From contig JAUWNP010000030.1 of NCBI GenBank assembly GCA_030612585.1, forward strand, positions 1 through 33,240: a stretch of 33,240 nucleotides of DNA, in the 5' to 3' direction. Below are positions 9,196 through 19,006 of this stretch, piece by piece. The notes below the pieces were generated by a model. The model was given only the letters and a program-made list of their open reading frames with translations, was not told the origin of the DNA and did not search any database. A program made the translations under genes and the position numbers. Source of the DNA: Anaerolineae bacterium. GTDB taxonomy: Bacteria; Chloroflexota; Anaerolineae; B4-G1. Every line of letters starts with the position of its first letter. Positions within the stretch are counted from its first letter, which is position 1.

Positions 9196-10263
9196 ATGTC
9201 TATCTCTGCGATTCTCGAAGTTGCCATCGGGCTTGCGTTTACGTATCTGCTGCTCAGTATGATCGCAACCTGGGTCAATGAATGGATTGCACACAAATTC
9301 AGGCTGCGTGGCAAAGACTTGAAGAAGGCGATTGGGAATCTCCTAAAAGATCCTCCTGATTATCTAGAGGATCCCAAGAAGTATCTGGAAGATCACCCAG
9401 AATACAAGCCCTATGTCGAAAGTTTCTACAACCACCCTCTCATCAAATCACTCGCTGAGCAAAAAGATGGCGAGGTGATACACCTGCCTTCGTACATCCC
9501 ATCGCGTACATTTGCCTTGGTTGCGTTTGATGTCCTCTTTCCCGACGAAAATCAGGAAAGCCTAGCTAACAAGACCAGCGCTGAGTTGGAATCATTGATC
9601 AGAATGGTGCCTCACCCAGATACCCAGGGTGCACTTCTGACGTTCTTGAAGTCCGGCACTACGAAATTGGAGTCGCTTGGCAGCAGCGCCGAAATCTGGT
9701 TCAACGACACGATGGATCGGATGTCGGGTTGGTATAAGCGCAGGGCAAGCCTGATCTCCTTGATCGTTGGACTTGTCTTGGCTGTGGGCCTCAACGTTGA
9801 TACGTTCACTATCGCCGACGCATTGTGGCGTGAACCCGAATTGCGCGCCAGCGTCACAGCCTATGTCGAACAGCATGTGGACGAATATGCTCCTAAGGAG
9901 GAAGAACAGAAAGACGTCGATATCCCTGTGGATGACTTACGGGAGGCGCTCGCGTCACTCGAATTGCCCATCGGGTGGACGACGGAGTACGGTCCAAAAA
10001 CCAGCGAGATGATTAAACACGCCCAGGAAGCAGGACAAGATGAATGCTTGGCGGTGGTCGTAGGCTGGTTGATGAAACTGTTCGGTTGGCTTCTAACTGG
10101 CTTGGCTGTGTCGCAAGGTGCGCCATTCTGGTTCGACTTCATGAGCAAGTTCCTCAACGTACGCTCCTCCGGTGTCATGCCCAAGGTAGAAAAAGGGACG
10201 AAAGAACTGGAGGACAAAGTGAAAGAGTTAACAGAAGCGTTAAAGAAGATGACCAGCACCTGA
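9196..10263 (+). CDS. Uncharacterised membrane protein
   Basis: I cannot assign this 355-residue protein to a named family. An N-terminal membrane segment (about 4-27) is followed by a charged region (KDPPDYLEDPKKYLEDHPEY). A soluble stretch to about 180 comes next, then a second membrane segment (about 187-208, ISLIVGLVLAVGLNVDTF), an acidic loop, and a third membrane segment (about 282-305) leading into a conserved-looking GAPFWFDFMSKFLNVRSSG. The C-terminus is a charged probable coiled coil (KVEKGTKELEDKVKELTEAL). The GxPFWFDxxxKxxNxR string is, to my memory, shared by proteins in cyanobacteria and other complex bacteria, but that is not a functional clue. AAGGAG stands 6 nt before the ATG; the gene is alone behind its own promoter. 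Confidence 0.75.
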   Translation: MSISAILEVAIGLAFTYLLLSMIATWVNEWIAHKFRLRGKDLKKAIGNLLKDPPDYLEDPKKYLEDHPEYKPYVESFYNHPLIKSLAEQKDGEVIHLPSYIPSRTFALVAFDVLFPDENQESLANKTSAELESLIRMVPHPDTQGALLTFLKSGTTKLESLGSSAEIWFNDTMDRMSGWYKRRASLISLIVGLVLAVGLNVDTFTIADALWREPELRASVTAYVEQHVDEYAPKEEEQKDVDIPVDDLREALASLELPIGWTTEYGPKTSEMIKHAQEAGQDECLAVVVGWLMKLFGWLLTGLAVSQGAPFWFDFMSKFLNVRSSGVMPKVEKGTKELEDKVKELTEALKKMTST

Positions 10264-10303
10264 GTATCCCGATCTTCTGTCCAGGCAGCGAGACATAGAT
10301 GGT

Positions 10304-10346
10304 GGGCGTGAGGGGGCGCGAACTCCGCGTTCCCCTCACCTAGCCC
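10304..10346. terminator. Hairpin behind the membrane-protein gene
   Basis: GGGC-GTGAGGGG (10304-10315) pairs with CCCCTCAC (10332-10339) and GCCC (10343-10346), with CGCG/CGCG inside. There is no U-run, so termination is only suggested. Confidence 0.4.
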
Positions 10347-10407
10347 GCAGGACCATGGGGCCAACCGTGGGCCTGGGGATTGCAGGCGGTGGACGTAGAA
10401 TCGTGGA

Positions 10408-10438
10408 GAAGCCCCCGGACACTTCGTCCGGGGGCTTC
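10408..10438. terminator. Strong hairpin between convergent genes
   Basis: GAAGCCCCCGGAC (10408-10420) and GTCCGGGGGCTTC (10426-10438), 13-bp perfect stem with a 5-nt loop. It sits 13 nt behind the sigma-factor stop and between convergent transcripts, fitting a bidirectional terminator, although it lacks a long U-tract. Confidence 0.65.
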
Positions 10439-10451
10439 GATCTACCTCATC

Positions 10452-12083
10452 CTAGCCGAGAAAATCGCGCAGTTTGCGGCTGCGACCGGGGTGGCGCAAC
10501 TTCCGGAGCGCCTTGGATTCGATCTGCCGTACGCGCTCGCGTGTTACGCCGAAGGCCCGCCCGACATCTTCCAGTGTGTGGGCTTCCCCGTCCTTCAGCC
10601 CGAAGCGCATTTCCAATACCGCGCGCTCCCGCTCGCCGAGCGAATTGAGGCTGGAGCGTATTTGTTCCTTGAGCAATTGGCTGGAGGTTGCGTCAGCCGG
10701 CCCCTGAGCAGACTCGTCCTCGATGAAGTCACTCAGCAGGCCACTGTCCTCCAACCCCACCGGCATATCCAACGACATCGGCTCCTGCGAGATGCGCATG
10801 ACGCCTTGCACCTTGGCCGCAACACGACGCAACCGGCGCTCCAACGAGGGAGGTAGTGACTCCCCCGCAGCCTGTGCAGATAGGATGGCTTCTGTCTCCT
10901 CCGGCTCCAGCAGGTCCGATTCCAATGCCAATTCCTCCATCGTAGGCTCCCGTCCCAGTCCCTGCACCATCTGCCGCTGGAGGCGGAGCAACTGGTTGAT
11001 CGTCTCCACCATGTGCACGGGGATGCGGATGGTGCGGGCCTGGTCCGCGATGGCCCGGCTGATCGCTTGCCGGATCCACCAGGTGGCGTAGGTCGAGAAC
11101 TTAAACCCTTTGGTGTGGTCGAATTTCTGTATCGCCCGGAGTAACCCGAGGTTTCCCTCCTGGATCAAGTCGAGGAATGAGATACCGCGCCCTAAGTAAT
11201 GCTTGGCGACGTTGACAACCAGTCGCAGATTGGCCTGGGCCAAGAGTTGCCGGGCCTCCGCTGCGTGCTCCTCCAGGTCAGCCCATGCCGCCGTTATTTC
11301 CTCCTCGTCTGGCATCCTGCGCCTGACATGGCGTGACGATGGAAACCTCTGCCGCCTGTGCCACTCCGCACAGATCAGGCCCAGCGTGGGTTCAGGCAGC
11401 AGGCAGAGCAAGATCAAGACATCGAAGAGGTGTCTGGTGATCACTGTCCAGGTCCCATCCCCTGATTCTGATGATTCTGACCAGTCCGCCTGTTTCAGGA
11501 AACCATAGAGGTGCGAGGAAATCGCTGGCATCAACACATGACGGAGTGCTCTGGCTTCATCCACTAACGCGTCCAAGTCAGGCGGAGGCAAATGCAAGCG
11601 ACTGCAGTTCCTAAGCACAACCGACCATGCCTCGCGGAGCGAATCCAACAGGGTAATCAGGGTCTCCTGGCTCGTTGGTGGTCCTCCGCCCTGCTGGCTC
11701 AAGCGGGCCTGTAGTTCTTCGAGGTGAGCGGCCGCCTCTCGCTGAGTAGAGAGCCATACCTCCTGCTGCGGTTCCAGGAGCGGCACCTGCCCGATCTCTC
11801 GCAGGTACATCCGCACCGGATCATCCGTGACCCCGATTGGAACCTCGCGCGCAGTGTCAGTCAGTTTCTCTTCCTCAATTTCCTCCAACTCGTCAGGAGA
11901 GGGTTCATCTACTTCATCCAAGTCTGGGCTTGGGAGATCCTTACCCGTCTCTAGCGGGGTCGCGTCGGCGTTGGACAGCGCCAGTGGGAAGCGGTCCGCA
12001 GCCTCAGGGATGCTTCTCGGCTCTTGCACTGCCGGCTCGTCTGCTGTGCCAACGGATGTGGATTTGCGTTCTTCTTCGGTCAT
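10452..12083 (-). CDS. RNA polymerase primary-type sigma factor (RpoD-like, with insertions)
   Basis: 543 residues from ATG 12083; the frame extends to GTG 12152, but that lies inside dnaG. An acidic, low-complexity N-terminus replaces a recognisable region 1.1. Region 1.2 ([19 protein letters not shown], about 87-106) follows, then ~160 residues of non-conserved insert. Region 2 (about 283-355) has [20 protein letters not shown] and [13 protein letters not shown]; region 3 (about 355-440) and region 4 (about 475-543, with [20 protein letters not shown]) follow. Region 3 carries ~26 extra residues (about 393-419) that the other sigma factor here lacks. It lies 44 nt behind dnaG, the classic dnaG-rpoD arrangement. 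A second primary-type sigma gene lies at 17801, so which one is the housekeeping factor is open. Confidence 0.93.
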   Translation of the reverse strand: MTEEERKSTSVGTADEPAVQEPRSIPEAADRFPLALSNADATPLETGKDLPSPDLDEVDEPSPDELEEIEEEKLTDTAREVPIGVTDDPVRMYLREIGQVPLLEPQQEVWLSTQREAAAHLEELQARLSQQGGGPPTSQETLITLLDSLREAWSVVLRNCSRLHLPPPDLDALVDEARALRHVLMPAISSHLYGFLKQADWSESSESGDGTWTVITRHLFDVLILLCLLPEPTLGLICAEWHRRQRFPSSRHVRRRMPDEEEITAAWADLEEHAAEARQLLAQANLRLVVNVAKHYLGRGISFLDLIQEGNLGLLRAIQKFDHTKGFKFSTYATWWIRQAISRAIADQARTIRIPVHMVETINQLLRLQRQMVQGLGREPTMEELALESDLLEPEETEAILSAQAAGESLPPSLERRLRRVAAKVQGVMRISQEPMSLDMPVGLEDSGLLSDFIEDESAQGPADATSSQLLKEQIRSSLNSLGERERAVLEMRFGLKDGEAHTLEDVGRAFGVTRERVRQIESKALRKLRHPGRSRKLRDFLG

Positions 12084-12127
12084 CAGCACCTTGATCCCAC
12101 GAATACGCGCACGATTGGACTGTATCC

Positions 12128-14026
12128 CTATCCTCGGCCCACCCAACTCCACCGCTGCGCCAGCGCCTGTTGTGTGCGCAGCAGTGTATCCTTGTACGTT
12201 TGCAGGGCCTCGACGTATTGTTCCGCTCGCATATCCCCTGCTTCTTGAGCATCAACGGTCAAGAAACTCAGTTCTTGGCCCAAACGTTTGAGATTGCGCT
12301 CCCGCAGTCGCAACAGCGTGAGTATGACGTCGCGCACCAGTTGCTCGTCAGCCAGTGCGACCTCGTCGGGTGTGAGCAACCCTTCCAGCCGCGCATGCAG
12401 ATCGGGGGGCAACTGTGCACGCAGCGCCTCGAAGGTGACAGGATGCCCAGTCGCCAGGAGTGCTTCCCACGCCTCGAAGATCGCCCGACAGCCTACGTTC
12501 TGGAAATCCTGCCCTCGCAGAGGCCCCAGTTGGCTCACCCCAAGCGCCTCATTGACCTGCGAAAGGAGGCTGGGCCGCTGCAGGAATGATGACAAGCAAT
12601 GGCTTTCCAGGTCAGCCTCCACGACTTCTTGCGGTGCTCTATCCTGAGTGCGGGCCGGGCCGCGCCGCGCTCGCGCGGCCTGGTGTTCGGCGCTGCGCAA
12701 GCGGGCCAGTACCGCAAGTGCATCCACTCGCAACGCTCTGGCCATTTTCTGGACGTAGTCCTCCCGCTCAACCGGATTCGCCACCGCCCGCAGTACCGGT
12801 AGCAGCGTGTCCACCACACGGGCCTTAGCCTTGGTGTCGTCCAGGTCAAGCCCCTCCAGCAGAATCTGGAGGTAGAAATCCACCACCGAAACCGCTTCCT
12901 CGACCAGCATGGCCCAACGCTGCGGTTCTTCACAGATCAGATCATCCGGATCCTTGTCGCCAGGGAGCCGGAGGATGCGGATCTCCGCTCCCAGACGGAC
13001 CTCGTATCCCACCAACCCTCGCGGGTCGAAGACCGGCTGCCATTCCTGTTCCAGTGTCTCACGTGCCACCTCGACGCCGCGCAGCGTTGCCTGCACGCCC
13101 GCCGCGTCAGGATCAAGCGCAAGCACGAATCGCTTAGTGTAGCGCTGGAGTTGCCGCAGTTGCGGTTCCGTGAGCGCGGTTCCCATCTGCGCCACCACGT
13201 TGGCGAACCCGGCCTGGTGGGCCTGCATCACATCCATGTAGCCCTCGACGATGACGACCCGGTCCTCGCGACGGATGGCCTGCCGCGCCAGATCGAGTCC
13301 AAAGAGCGTGCGGCCCTTGTCGAAGAGTGACGTCTGGGGGGAGTTGATGTACTTGGGCACCCCCTCTGGATCAAGCGTCCTGGCCCCGAAGCCGATTATG
13401 CCCCCCTGGGCGTCGCGAATGGGAATCATCAGCCGCTCGCGGAAGCGGTCGTAGGTACTACTGCCGTCCTCCCGCTGCACGAGCAGCCCGGCCTTGGTGA
13501 GTTCCTCGACTGTATATCCACGCTCGGTCAAGTAGGCCCGCGTTCTCTCCCAACCCGGAAGGCTGTAGCCCAGCAGGAAACGCTCGACCGTCTCATCGCT
13601 CAGACCACGCCTGGTCACGTAGGCCCGCGCCGCTTCGGCCTCCGGGGCATGGCGCAGGAGGTGGTTATAGTACTGGGCCGCTGTGGTCAACGCGCTGCGC
13701 AGCCGGTCGGCCTCTTCCTGTGCCTCCACCTGCGCCGGGGTGCGAGGCCGGAGTTCGACGCCCGCTCGCCGCGCCAGTTCCTCCAGGGCGGTGCGGAAGT
13801 CCCAACCTTCCCGCTTCATCACAAAGGTAAAGACGTCGCCTCCCTCGCTGCAAGCCCCGAAACAGTGCCAGTGTTGGCTGTCGGGGAAGACGACGAAGGA
13901 AGGGGTCTTTTCGGAATGGAAAGGACACAGAGCTTTATAGTTCCGCCCCGACTTCTGCAGCGGAACGTATGATGAGATAACCTCAACGATATCTAGCCTG
14001 TCCTTGACCTCGTCAATCACGCTCAT
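12128..14026 (-). CDS. dnaG: DNA primase DnaG
   Basis: Makes RNA primers at the replication fork. 632 residues. The N-terminal zinc domain has Cys34-x2-His37 and Cys55-x3-Cys59 (CX3C instead of the common CX2C, a spacing I associate with Chloroflexota). The catalytic core and TOPRIM domain follow, with VIVEGYMDV (Glu261) and LALDPDAAG (Asp305, Asp307), which bind the catalytic metals. The C-terminal third (about 440-632) is the helicase-binding region, divergent as usual. A minus-strand promoter lies just upstream, leaving a ~13-nt leader without a clear Shine-Dalgarno. rpsU, often upstream in this operon type, is absent. Confidence 0.95.
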   Translation of the reverse strand: MSVIDEVKDRLDIVEVISSYVPLQKSGRNYKALCPFHSEKTPSFVVFPDSQHWHCFGACSEGGDVFTFVMKREGWDFRTALEELARRAGVELRPRTPAQVEAQEEADRLRSALTTAAQYYNHLLRHAPEAEAARAYVTRRGLSDETVERFLLGYSLPGWERTRAYLTERGYTVEELTKAGLLVQREDGSSTYDRFRERLMIPIRDAQGGIIGFGARTLDPEGVPKYINSPQTSLFDKGRTLFGLDLARQAIRREDRVVIVEGYMDVMQAHQAGFANVVAQMGTALTEPQLRQLQRYTKRFVLALDPDAAGVQATLRGVEVARETLEQEWQPVFDPRGLVGYEVRLGAEIRILRLPGDKDPDDLICEEPQRWAMLVEEAVSVVDFYLQILLEGLDLDDTKAKARVVDTLLPVLRAVANPVEREDYVQKMARALRVDALAVLARLRSAEHQAARARRGPARTQDRAPQEVVEADLESHCLSSFLQRPSLLSQVNEALGVSQLGPLRGQDFQNVGCRAIFEAWEALLATGHPVTFEALRAQLPPDLHARLEGLLTPDEVALADEQLVRDVILTLLRLRERNLKRLGQELSFLTVDAQEAGDMRAEQYVEALQTYKDTLLRTQQALAQRWSWVGRG

Positions 14027-14045
14027 TGCTCAACACCATAGGACT

Positions 14046-14073
14046 ATTGTACTCATCTCTGGCGTTCAGGCAA
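14046..14073 (-). promoter_or_regulatory. Promoter of dnaG-sigma operon
   Basis: Minus strand TTGCCT (14073-14068), 16-nt spacer, TACAAT (14051-14046). Weaker -35 than the other promoters here. Confidence 0.5.
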
Positions 14074-14076
14074 GTG

Positions 14077-14133
14077 GAGTAAATGAGTAGATGAGGAGCC
14101 TCATTCCTCAATTACTCATGTACCCATCTACTC
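14077..14133. repeat. Nested inverted repeat downstream of ppdK
   Basis: GAGTAGATG (14085-14093) is inverted as CATCTACTC (14125-14133), TGAGGA (14092-14097) as TCCTCA (14104-14109), and GAGTAA (14077-14082) as TTACTC (14112-14117). It is built from short GAGTAGATG-like units. It lies between the end of ppdK and the dnaG promoter and may terminate ppdK transcription, but no U-run is visible. Confidence 0.7.
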
Positions 14134-14203
14134 TCCTAACGAAACGCGTGGCAGGCAGCCTGCGCCACCTGCCACACATGGTCTGCAATAGATATAGACG
14201 CCG

Positions 14204-16966
14204 CTACTCTTTGCCGTGCAGGAGCGCCGCCTGGGCAGCCGCCAACCTGGCCACCGGCACGCGGTAGGGGGAACAACTCACGTAATCCAGGCCGACGCGG
14301 TGGCAGAAGTCAATGGAGGCCGGGTCACCACCGTGCTCGCCGCAGATGCCGATCTCCAGATCGGGGTCGGCAGCCCGCCCCTCCTCTACACATATCCTCA
14401 CCAGCCGGCCCACGCCATCCTGATCAAGCGTCTGGAAAGGATTGGCTTCCAGGACGTGAAACAGTACCGGATTGCCCTCCGCGTCCACTTCGCCCGTCTC
14501 TATGCCGTCCACGTACTTCATCAGGAACTTGCCCTCGGCGTCATCGCGGCTGTAGCCAAAGGCCATCTGCGTCAGATCGTTGGTGCCGAAGGAGAAAAAG
14601 TCAGCGTGCTGGGCGATCTCACCAGCAGTGAGAGCAGCGCGGGGCACCTCGATCATCGTGCCAAACATGCTTTCGATCTCGATACCTTCTTCTTCCATCA
14701 CCTGCTTCGCCACCGCCTCCAGTTTCTCCCGTTCCAGTTTCAGTTCATTGACGTGGCCAACCAGCGGGATCATCACCTCCGGTATCACCTTGACACCCCG
14801 CCTGGCACAACGACAGGCGGCCTGGAAGTAAGCACGGGTCTGCATCTCCGTCAGTCCCTTGTACATGATCCCGGCACGGCACCCGCGCAGCCCCATCATC
14901 GGATTGACCTCCCATTGGGAATTGACCACACCAAGCATCTTTTCCTTTTCGGCCAGTTCTGGCGAGTCTGGGGCGGTACAGCGCAAGCGGGCGACTTCCT
15001 CGATCAGTTCCTCACGATTGGGTAGAAACTCGTGCATCGGCGGATCAATCAACCGCATAATGACCGGCAGGCCGTCCATAGCCTCGAAGACGCCCTCAAA
15101 GTCCTGCTCCTGGATAGGTAACATCTCATCCAGGGCAGCCTGGCGCTCCTCGTCTGTTTCCGCCATAATCATGCGCACCACGGCGTCGCGGGCGCGAGGA
15201 TCGAAGAACATATGCTCGGTGCGACACAGTCCGATACCCTCAGCGCCAAAGGCGACGGCGCGCTGGGCGTCCTCGGGGAGGTCGGCGTTGGTGCGCACGC
15301 CGAGTGTGCGGATCTCGTCGGCCCAACTCAGCAACTCGATCAGATCTTTCTGCTTCTCGTACTCGACCTCGAGGGTGTGGATCGCTCCCCAGAAGACCTC
15401 GCCGGTAGCACCGTCAACGGAGATGACATCCCCCTCCTTGACGACACGGCCAGTGGCCTTGACTGTGAACTGATTTCGCTCGACATCCACCCTGATGTCC
15501 TCGCAGCCGGCGACGCAGGGAAGGTTGTTGCCCCGCGCCACGACCGCCGCGTGTGAGGTAGCGCCACCGTGCTGAGTCAGCACACCTTTTGAGATGAGCA
15601 TGCCCGGCACGTCGTCTGGGGAGGTCTCTGGACGCACCAGGATGACCGCCTTGCCCTCACCAGCCAGTTCCTTGGCTCGCTTGGCGCCGAAGACAGCGAC
15701 GCCCATGCCAGCACCAGGGGAAGCGTTGAGACCCTCCGCCAGCAGGTCACCCCGCTCCTCGGCGCTCTGTTTCGCCTCCGGGTCGAAGAAGGGGTGCAGG
15801 AGTTGGTCCACCTCCTCCGGCCTGACGCGCATCACTGCTTCCTCTCTGGTGATGAGCCCTTCGTGCGCCATGTCCATCGCGATCTTGACCGCCGAGGCCG
15901 CCGTGCGCTTGCCCGTGCGGGTCTGGAGCATCCACAGTTTGCCCCGCTCGATAGTGAACTCCACGTCCTGCATATCACGGTAATGGCGCTCAAGCAGTTG
16001 GGTCACCCCAACGAACTGCTCGTAGATGTCGGGCATCACCTCCTGCAATTGAGCAATCTTGAGCGGGGTACGGAGGCCAGCGACGACGTCCTCGCCCTGA
16101 GCATTCTCCAGGTACTCGCCGTACAGATGATTCTCACCGGTGCCTGGGTCGCGGGTGAAGGCGACGCCGGTGCCGCTGCGTTCACCCATATTGCCAAAGA
16201 CCATAGTACAGACGTTGACGCCGGTGCCCCAATCGTGGGAAATCTTGCTGAACTCGCGGTAGGCGATGGCCCGCTCGCCGCCCCAAGAGGCGAACACCGC
16301 CTTGATGGATAACCGCAGTTGCTCGTAGGGATCGGTGGGAAACTCCTGGTCGAAGCGCCCGCGATAGAGGGCTTTGTACTGCTCAACCAGCCCTTTGAGT
16401 CCCTCCAGGCTGACCTCGGCGTCGGTCTTGACGCCCTCTTTCTCCTTCAACTCGGTCAGCAGTTTCTCGAAATGCTCCCGGCTCAGGTCCATCACGATGT
16501 CGGAGAACATGGTCATGAAGCGGCGGTAGGCATCGTAGGAAAACCACTCATTGTCCGTCAGTTTCGCCAGGCCGACCCGCGTCTCCTCGTTGAGACCCAG
16601 GTTGAGGACGGTATCCATCATCCCCGGCATGGAGACCCGCGCGCCAGAGCGGACGGAGACGAGGAGCGGATTCTCCGGGTCGCCGAAGTGCCTGCCAGTC
16701 CGTCGCTCGATCTCCTCGAGTGCCTCCAACGTCTGCTTCCACATATCAGGTGGGAAGTCGCCGGTCTCCATATACTCAACACATGCCTCGGTAGTGATGG
16801 TGAAACTAGGGGGCACGGGGAGCCCAGAGCTGGTCATGTCGGCCAGACCAGCCCCTTTGCCGCCGAGGATGATCTTCATCTCGCCCAGTTCGGGCTCGTA
16901 GCCCAGCGTCTCGGCCAGTTCCTCGCCGGCCGAACGAGCAAGGTACACCCATTTCTTCTTACTCAC
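14204..16966 (-). CDS. ppdK: Pyruvate, phosphate dikinase
   Basis: Interconverts pyruvate + ATP + Pi and phosphoenolpyruvate + AMP + PPi. 920 residues from GTG 16966, preceded by GGAGGAGG; the longer frame to 17086 runs through the promoter. The N-terminal ATP-grasp part starts LGGKGAGLADM (34-44) and holds RSGARVSMPGMMDTVLNLG. The swivelling phosphohistidine domain has GGATSHAAVVARGNNLPC with His472. The C-terminal PEP/pyruvate barrel has GAEGIGLCRTEHMFF, FSFGTNDLTQMAFGYSRDD and GICGEHGGDPASIDF with its catalytic Cys. All catalytic groups are intact. It is a single gene with its own promoter; no regulatory kinase/phosphatase gene is near. Direction may be gluconeogenic, which fits a cell making acetyl-CoA from citrate or growing on organic acids, but this is inference. 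Confidence 0.96.
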   Translation of the reverse strand: MSKKKWVYLARSAGEELAETLGYEPELGEMKIILGGKGAGLADMTSSGLPVPPSFTITTEACVEYMETGDFPPDMWKQTLEALEEIERRTGRHFGDPENPLLVSVRSGARVSMPGMMDTVLNLGLNEETRVGLAKLTDNEWFSYDAYRRFMTMFSDIVMDLSREHFEKLLTELKEKEGVKTDAEVSLEGLKGLVEQYKALYRGRFDQEFPTDPYEQLRLSIKAVFASWGGERAIAYREFSKISHDWGTGVNVCTMVFGNMGERSGTGVAFTRDPGTGENHLYGEYLENAQGEDVVAGLRTPLKIAQLQEVMPDIYEQFVGVTQLLERHYRDMQDVEFTIERGKLWMLQTRTGKRTAASAVKIAMDMAHEGLITREEAVMRVRPEEVDQLLHPFFDPEAKQSAEERGDLLAEGLNASPGAGMGVAVFGAKRAKELAGEGKAVILVRPETSPDDVPGMLISKGVLTQHGGATSHAAVVARGNNLPCVAGCEDIRVDVERNQFTVKATGRVVKEGDVISVDGATGEVFWGAIHTLEVEYEKQKDLIELLSWADEIRTLGVRTNADLPEDAQRAVAFGAEGIGLCRTEHMFFDPRARDAVVRMIMAETDEERQAALDEMLPIQEQDFEGVFEAMDGLPVIMRLIDPPMHEFLPNREELIEEVARLRCTAPDSPELAEKEKMLGVVNSQWEVNPMMGLRGCRAGIMYKGLTEMQTRAYFQAACRCARRGVKVIPEVMIPLVGHVNELKLEREKLEAVAKQVMEEEGIEIESMFGTMIEVPRAALTAGEIAQHADFFSFGTNDLTQMAFGYSRDDAEGKFLMKYVDGIETGEVDAEGNPVLFHVLEANPFQTLDQDGVGRLVRICVEEGRAADPDLEIGICGEHGGDPASIDFCHRVGLDYVSCSPYRVPVARLAAAQAALLHGKE

Positions 16967-17021
16967 AGTATCTTTACCTCCTCCAAAGTTTAGCGTGAAT
17001 GTCAAAAAGAAACACTGGGTA

Positions 17022-17050
17022 ATTATACCCATCTCGTAGGATAAGGTCAA
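17022..17050 (-). promoter_or_regulatory. Promoter of ppdK
   Basis: Minus strand TTGACC (17050-17045), 17-nt spacer, TATAAT (17027-17022). Predicted leader about 50 nt. Confidence 0.85.
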
Positions 17051-17176
17051 ATGCACGTGACTATTCACCCATAAGGTGCAACGCACTTGTTTCTTGCCAT
17101 TTCAGCGATTTCGTCCCTATCCGCGACTTTTCCAACCTTCTACAGACTATTTTATGTATACTAAAAGCCAAAATTC

Positions 17177-17205
17177 TTGACGGCGACGAACAATTGTGTT
17201 ATAAT
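17177..17205 (+). promoter_or_regulatory. Promoter of the yceD-sigma operon
   Basis: TTGACG (17177-17182), 17-nt spacer, TATAAT (17200-17205), divergent from the ppdK promoter. Leader of about 88 nt to the yceD ATG. Confidence 0.85.
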
Positions 17206-17258
17206 ACCTACAATCTACGAGCCACTGACAGATTGGCCAGGTCGGGCGCAAGGAGATG

Positions 17259-17303
17259 GTGGCCACGTTGTTGACTACAGAGTGTCCTTTTAGCCTCCCA
17301 TGA
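17259..17303 (+). CDS. Possible 14-codon leader ORF overlapping yceD
   Basis: GTG at 17259 (or the adjacent in-frame ATG 17256) follows CGCAAGGAG and encodes VATLLTTECPFSLP, ending in a TGA that overlaps the yceD start as ATGA. The yceD ATG has no Shine-Dalgarno of its own, so translation of this short ORF could deliver ribosomes to it. The 3-nt spacing from GGAG to GTG is too short for strong initiation. Composition gives no independent support. Confidence 0.3.
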   Translation: MATLLTTECPFSLP

Positions 17304-17782
17304 CTAGTTTCGACGTTTCCGCTCTCACCAAGGCCCGGCTCGGTACGTCGCTCACCCTGAACGTGGACACGGGGCCACAGAGCCTGACCGACCTGCAGGT
17401 AAGTTTCTTTCATGGAACTATCCAGGTGATCCGCGTTCCAGATGGTCTGCTTGTTCAAGGCACTGTGGAATCACGACTGAGGCTAGAATGTGTCCGCTGC
17501 CTGAAACCCTGTGCACTTCCCATCACACTGGAATTGGAGGAGACATTCGGCCTGCCAGGAGCGAGGCAGAGCGTAGCCTATGTGGTGGGCGATGATGGCT
17601 GGCTCGACCTAGCCCCCCTATTGCGCGAGCAAAGTTGGACGGCCATCCCGATGAAACCCCTCTGTCGTGCCGATTGCAAAGGGTTATGTCCGCAATGCGG
17701 CGCGAATCTCAACCGCGAATCGTGCACGTGTGAGAGCACCCAGATTGATCCGCGCCTGGTAATGTTGAAAGACCTGTTGTAG
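17300..17782 (+). CDS. YceD/DUF177 family protein
   Basis: 160 residues with the DUF177 cysteine pattern: CVRC (64-67) and, near the C-terminus, LCRADCKGLCPQCGANLN (Cys122, 126, 130, 133), then the CTC and DPRLVMLKDLL tail typical of the family. YceD is tied genetically to 23S rRNA/large-subunit synthesis and in most bacteria stands directly before rpmF (ribosomal protein L32). Here rpmF is absent and a sigma-factor gene follows 18 nt later. No Shine-Dalgarno precedes the ATG. Confidence 0.88.
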   Translation: MTSFDVSALTKARLGTSLTLNVDTGPQSLTDLQVSFFHGTIQVIRVPDGLLVQGTVESRLRLECVRCLKPCALPITLELEETFGLPGARQSVAYVVGDDGWLDLAPLLREQSWTAIPMKPLCRADCKGLCPQCGANLNRESCTCESTQIDPRLVMLKDLL

Positions 17783-17800
17783 AGATGGGGTAGGAGACCT

Positions 17801-18961
17801 ATGGACGTAATTGGAGAACTGTTGGAGAAAGCGGAGGCTCAGGGATACCTGACCACGAATGACATTCTAGACCTGCTACCGGAGGCCGAAGAGACCCTGG
17901 AGCAACTTGAGGATATCTTCATCTCGTTGCACGAAGTAGGCATCGAGGTTTACGACAACAAGGCAGATGCCAATGCTGAGGAGGCACAACCGCTGAATGT
18001 TACGGTCAGCGGATATGAGACAGGCGATGATGAAACTTACGACCTGAGCAGGATCTCCAGTGACGATACGGTGGGTTTGTATCTTAGGGAGATGGCCCGT
18101 GTGCCCCTTCTAGAAATCGAAGAGGAAGTTCGGCTGGCCAAGTCTGTCGAAGCAGGGCGCAGAGCCCAGCAGATTCTGAGCAATGATGGATCTGACCCGA
18201 CGGAGCGCGAGGGGCTCGAGCGGCAATTTAAGGAAGGGCTGACCGCTCGGGCACATCTGATCAAGGCCAACACCCGGCTGGTGGTCAGCATCGCCAAGAG
18301 GTACATAGGACGTGGCGTGCCGTTCTTGGACTTGATCCAGGAAGGCAACCTGGGCCTGATGAAGGCCGTGGAGAAGTTTGACTATACCCGTGGGTATCGC
18401 TTCAGCACCTATGCCACCTGGTGGATCCGTCAGACGATCACGCGGGCGATTGCCGACCAGGGACGTACGATCCGCGTGCCGGTTCACATGTCGGATCGTA
18501 TCCGGCGGCTCTACAATACGGCCCGACAATTGGAGCAAGAGTATGGTCGCCGGCCAACGTCGGATGAGCTAGCGGCCGAGATGGACATAGAGCCGCGCAA
18601 GGTGCAGTGGATGCTCAGGGTTTCGTGGCGACCACTGAGCCTGGAACGACCGGTTGGCGAAGACGCGGACAGCGAACTGGGAAATTTTGTCGAGGATGAT
18701 ACGACTCCCACACCGACGCAGAGCACCTATCGCCACCTGCTCGGTGAGAAAGTCGATGAGATGCTGGCCACGCTAGGCCCACGTGAGGCGCGCATCCTGC
18801 GACTCCGCTTCGGGCTCATCAACGGACGCAGTTACACACTTGAGGAGGTCGGCCAGAAATTCGGGCTCACGCGGGAGCGCATCCGGCAGATTGAGGGCAA
18901 GGCTCTGCGCCGCCTGCGCCATCCCCGTCGCAGCCGCCAGTTGCGGGACTATCTGAGATAA
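17801..18961 (+). CDS. RNA polymerase primary-type sigma factor (SigA/RpoD)
   Basis: 386 residues with a full set of regions: 1.1-like N-terminus (1-55, [20 protein letters not shown]), 1.2 (about 88-115, [19 protein letters not shown]), region 2 (150-225, with [19 protein letters not shown] and [17 protein letters not shown]), region 3 (about 225-285) and region 4 (315-386, with [21 protein letters not shown]). The -10 recognition helix is nearly identical to that of the sigma factor at 10452, so the two probably read similar promoters. Compact, with no non-conserved insert; it has the better region 1.1 of the two. Shine-Dalgarno TAGGAG before the ATG. Co-transcribed with yceD. Confidence 0.95.
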   Translation: MDVIGELLEKAEAQGYLTTNDILDLLPEAEETLEQLEDIFISLHEVGIEVYDNKADANAEEAQPLNVTVSGYETGDDETYDLSRISSDDTVGLYLREMARVPLLEIEEEVRLAKSVEAGRRAQQILSNDGSDPTEREGLERQFKEGLTARAHLIKANTRLVVSIAKRYIGRGVPFLDLIQEGNLGLMKAVEKFDYTRGYRFSTYATWWIRQTITRAIADQGRTIRVPVHMSDRIRRLYNTARQLEQEYGRRPTSDELAAEMDIEPRKVQWMLRVSWRPLSLERPVGEDADSELGNFVEDDTTPTPTQSTYRHLLGEKVDEMLATLGPREARILRLRFGLINGRSYTLEEVGQKFGLTRERIRQIEGKALRRLRHPRRSRQLRDYLR

Positions 18962-18991
18962 TGCAATGATGAATGTGGCACCTTATCGCTT

Positions 18992-19000
18992 TGCTATGAT
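18992..19000 (+). promoter_or_regulatory. Extended -10 promoter, possible start of a small RNA
   Basis: TGCTATGAT: TG (18992-18993) plus TATGAT (18995-19000), an extended -10. No good -35 at the expected place. Lies 30 nt behind the sigma-gene stop. Confidence 0.35.
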
Positions 19001-19006
19001 GATGCG

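Noticed and set aside
12084..12152. N-terminal extension of the dnaG-linked sigma factor to GTG 12152
   Set aside because: It would overlap the end of dnaG; ATG 12083 has a Shine-Dalgarno-like AAGG and starts a normal acidic N-terminus.
16967..17086. N-terminal extension of pyruvate phosphate dikinase
   Set aside because: It crosses the predicted promoter and start site; GTG 16966 has GGAGGAGG upstream and gives the family's usual N-terminus.
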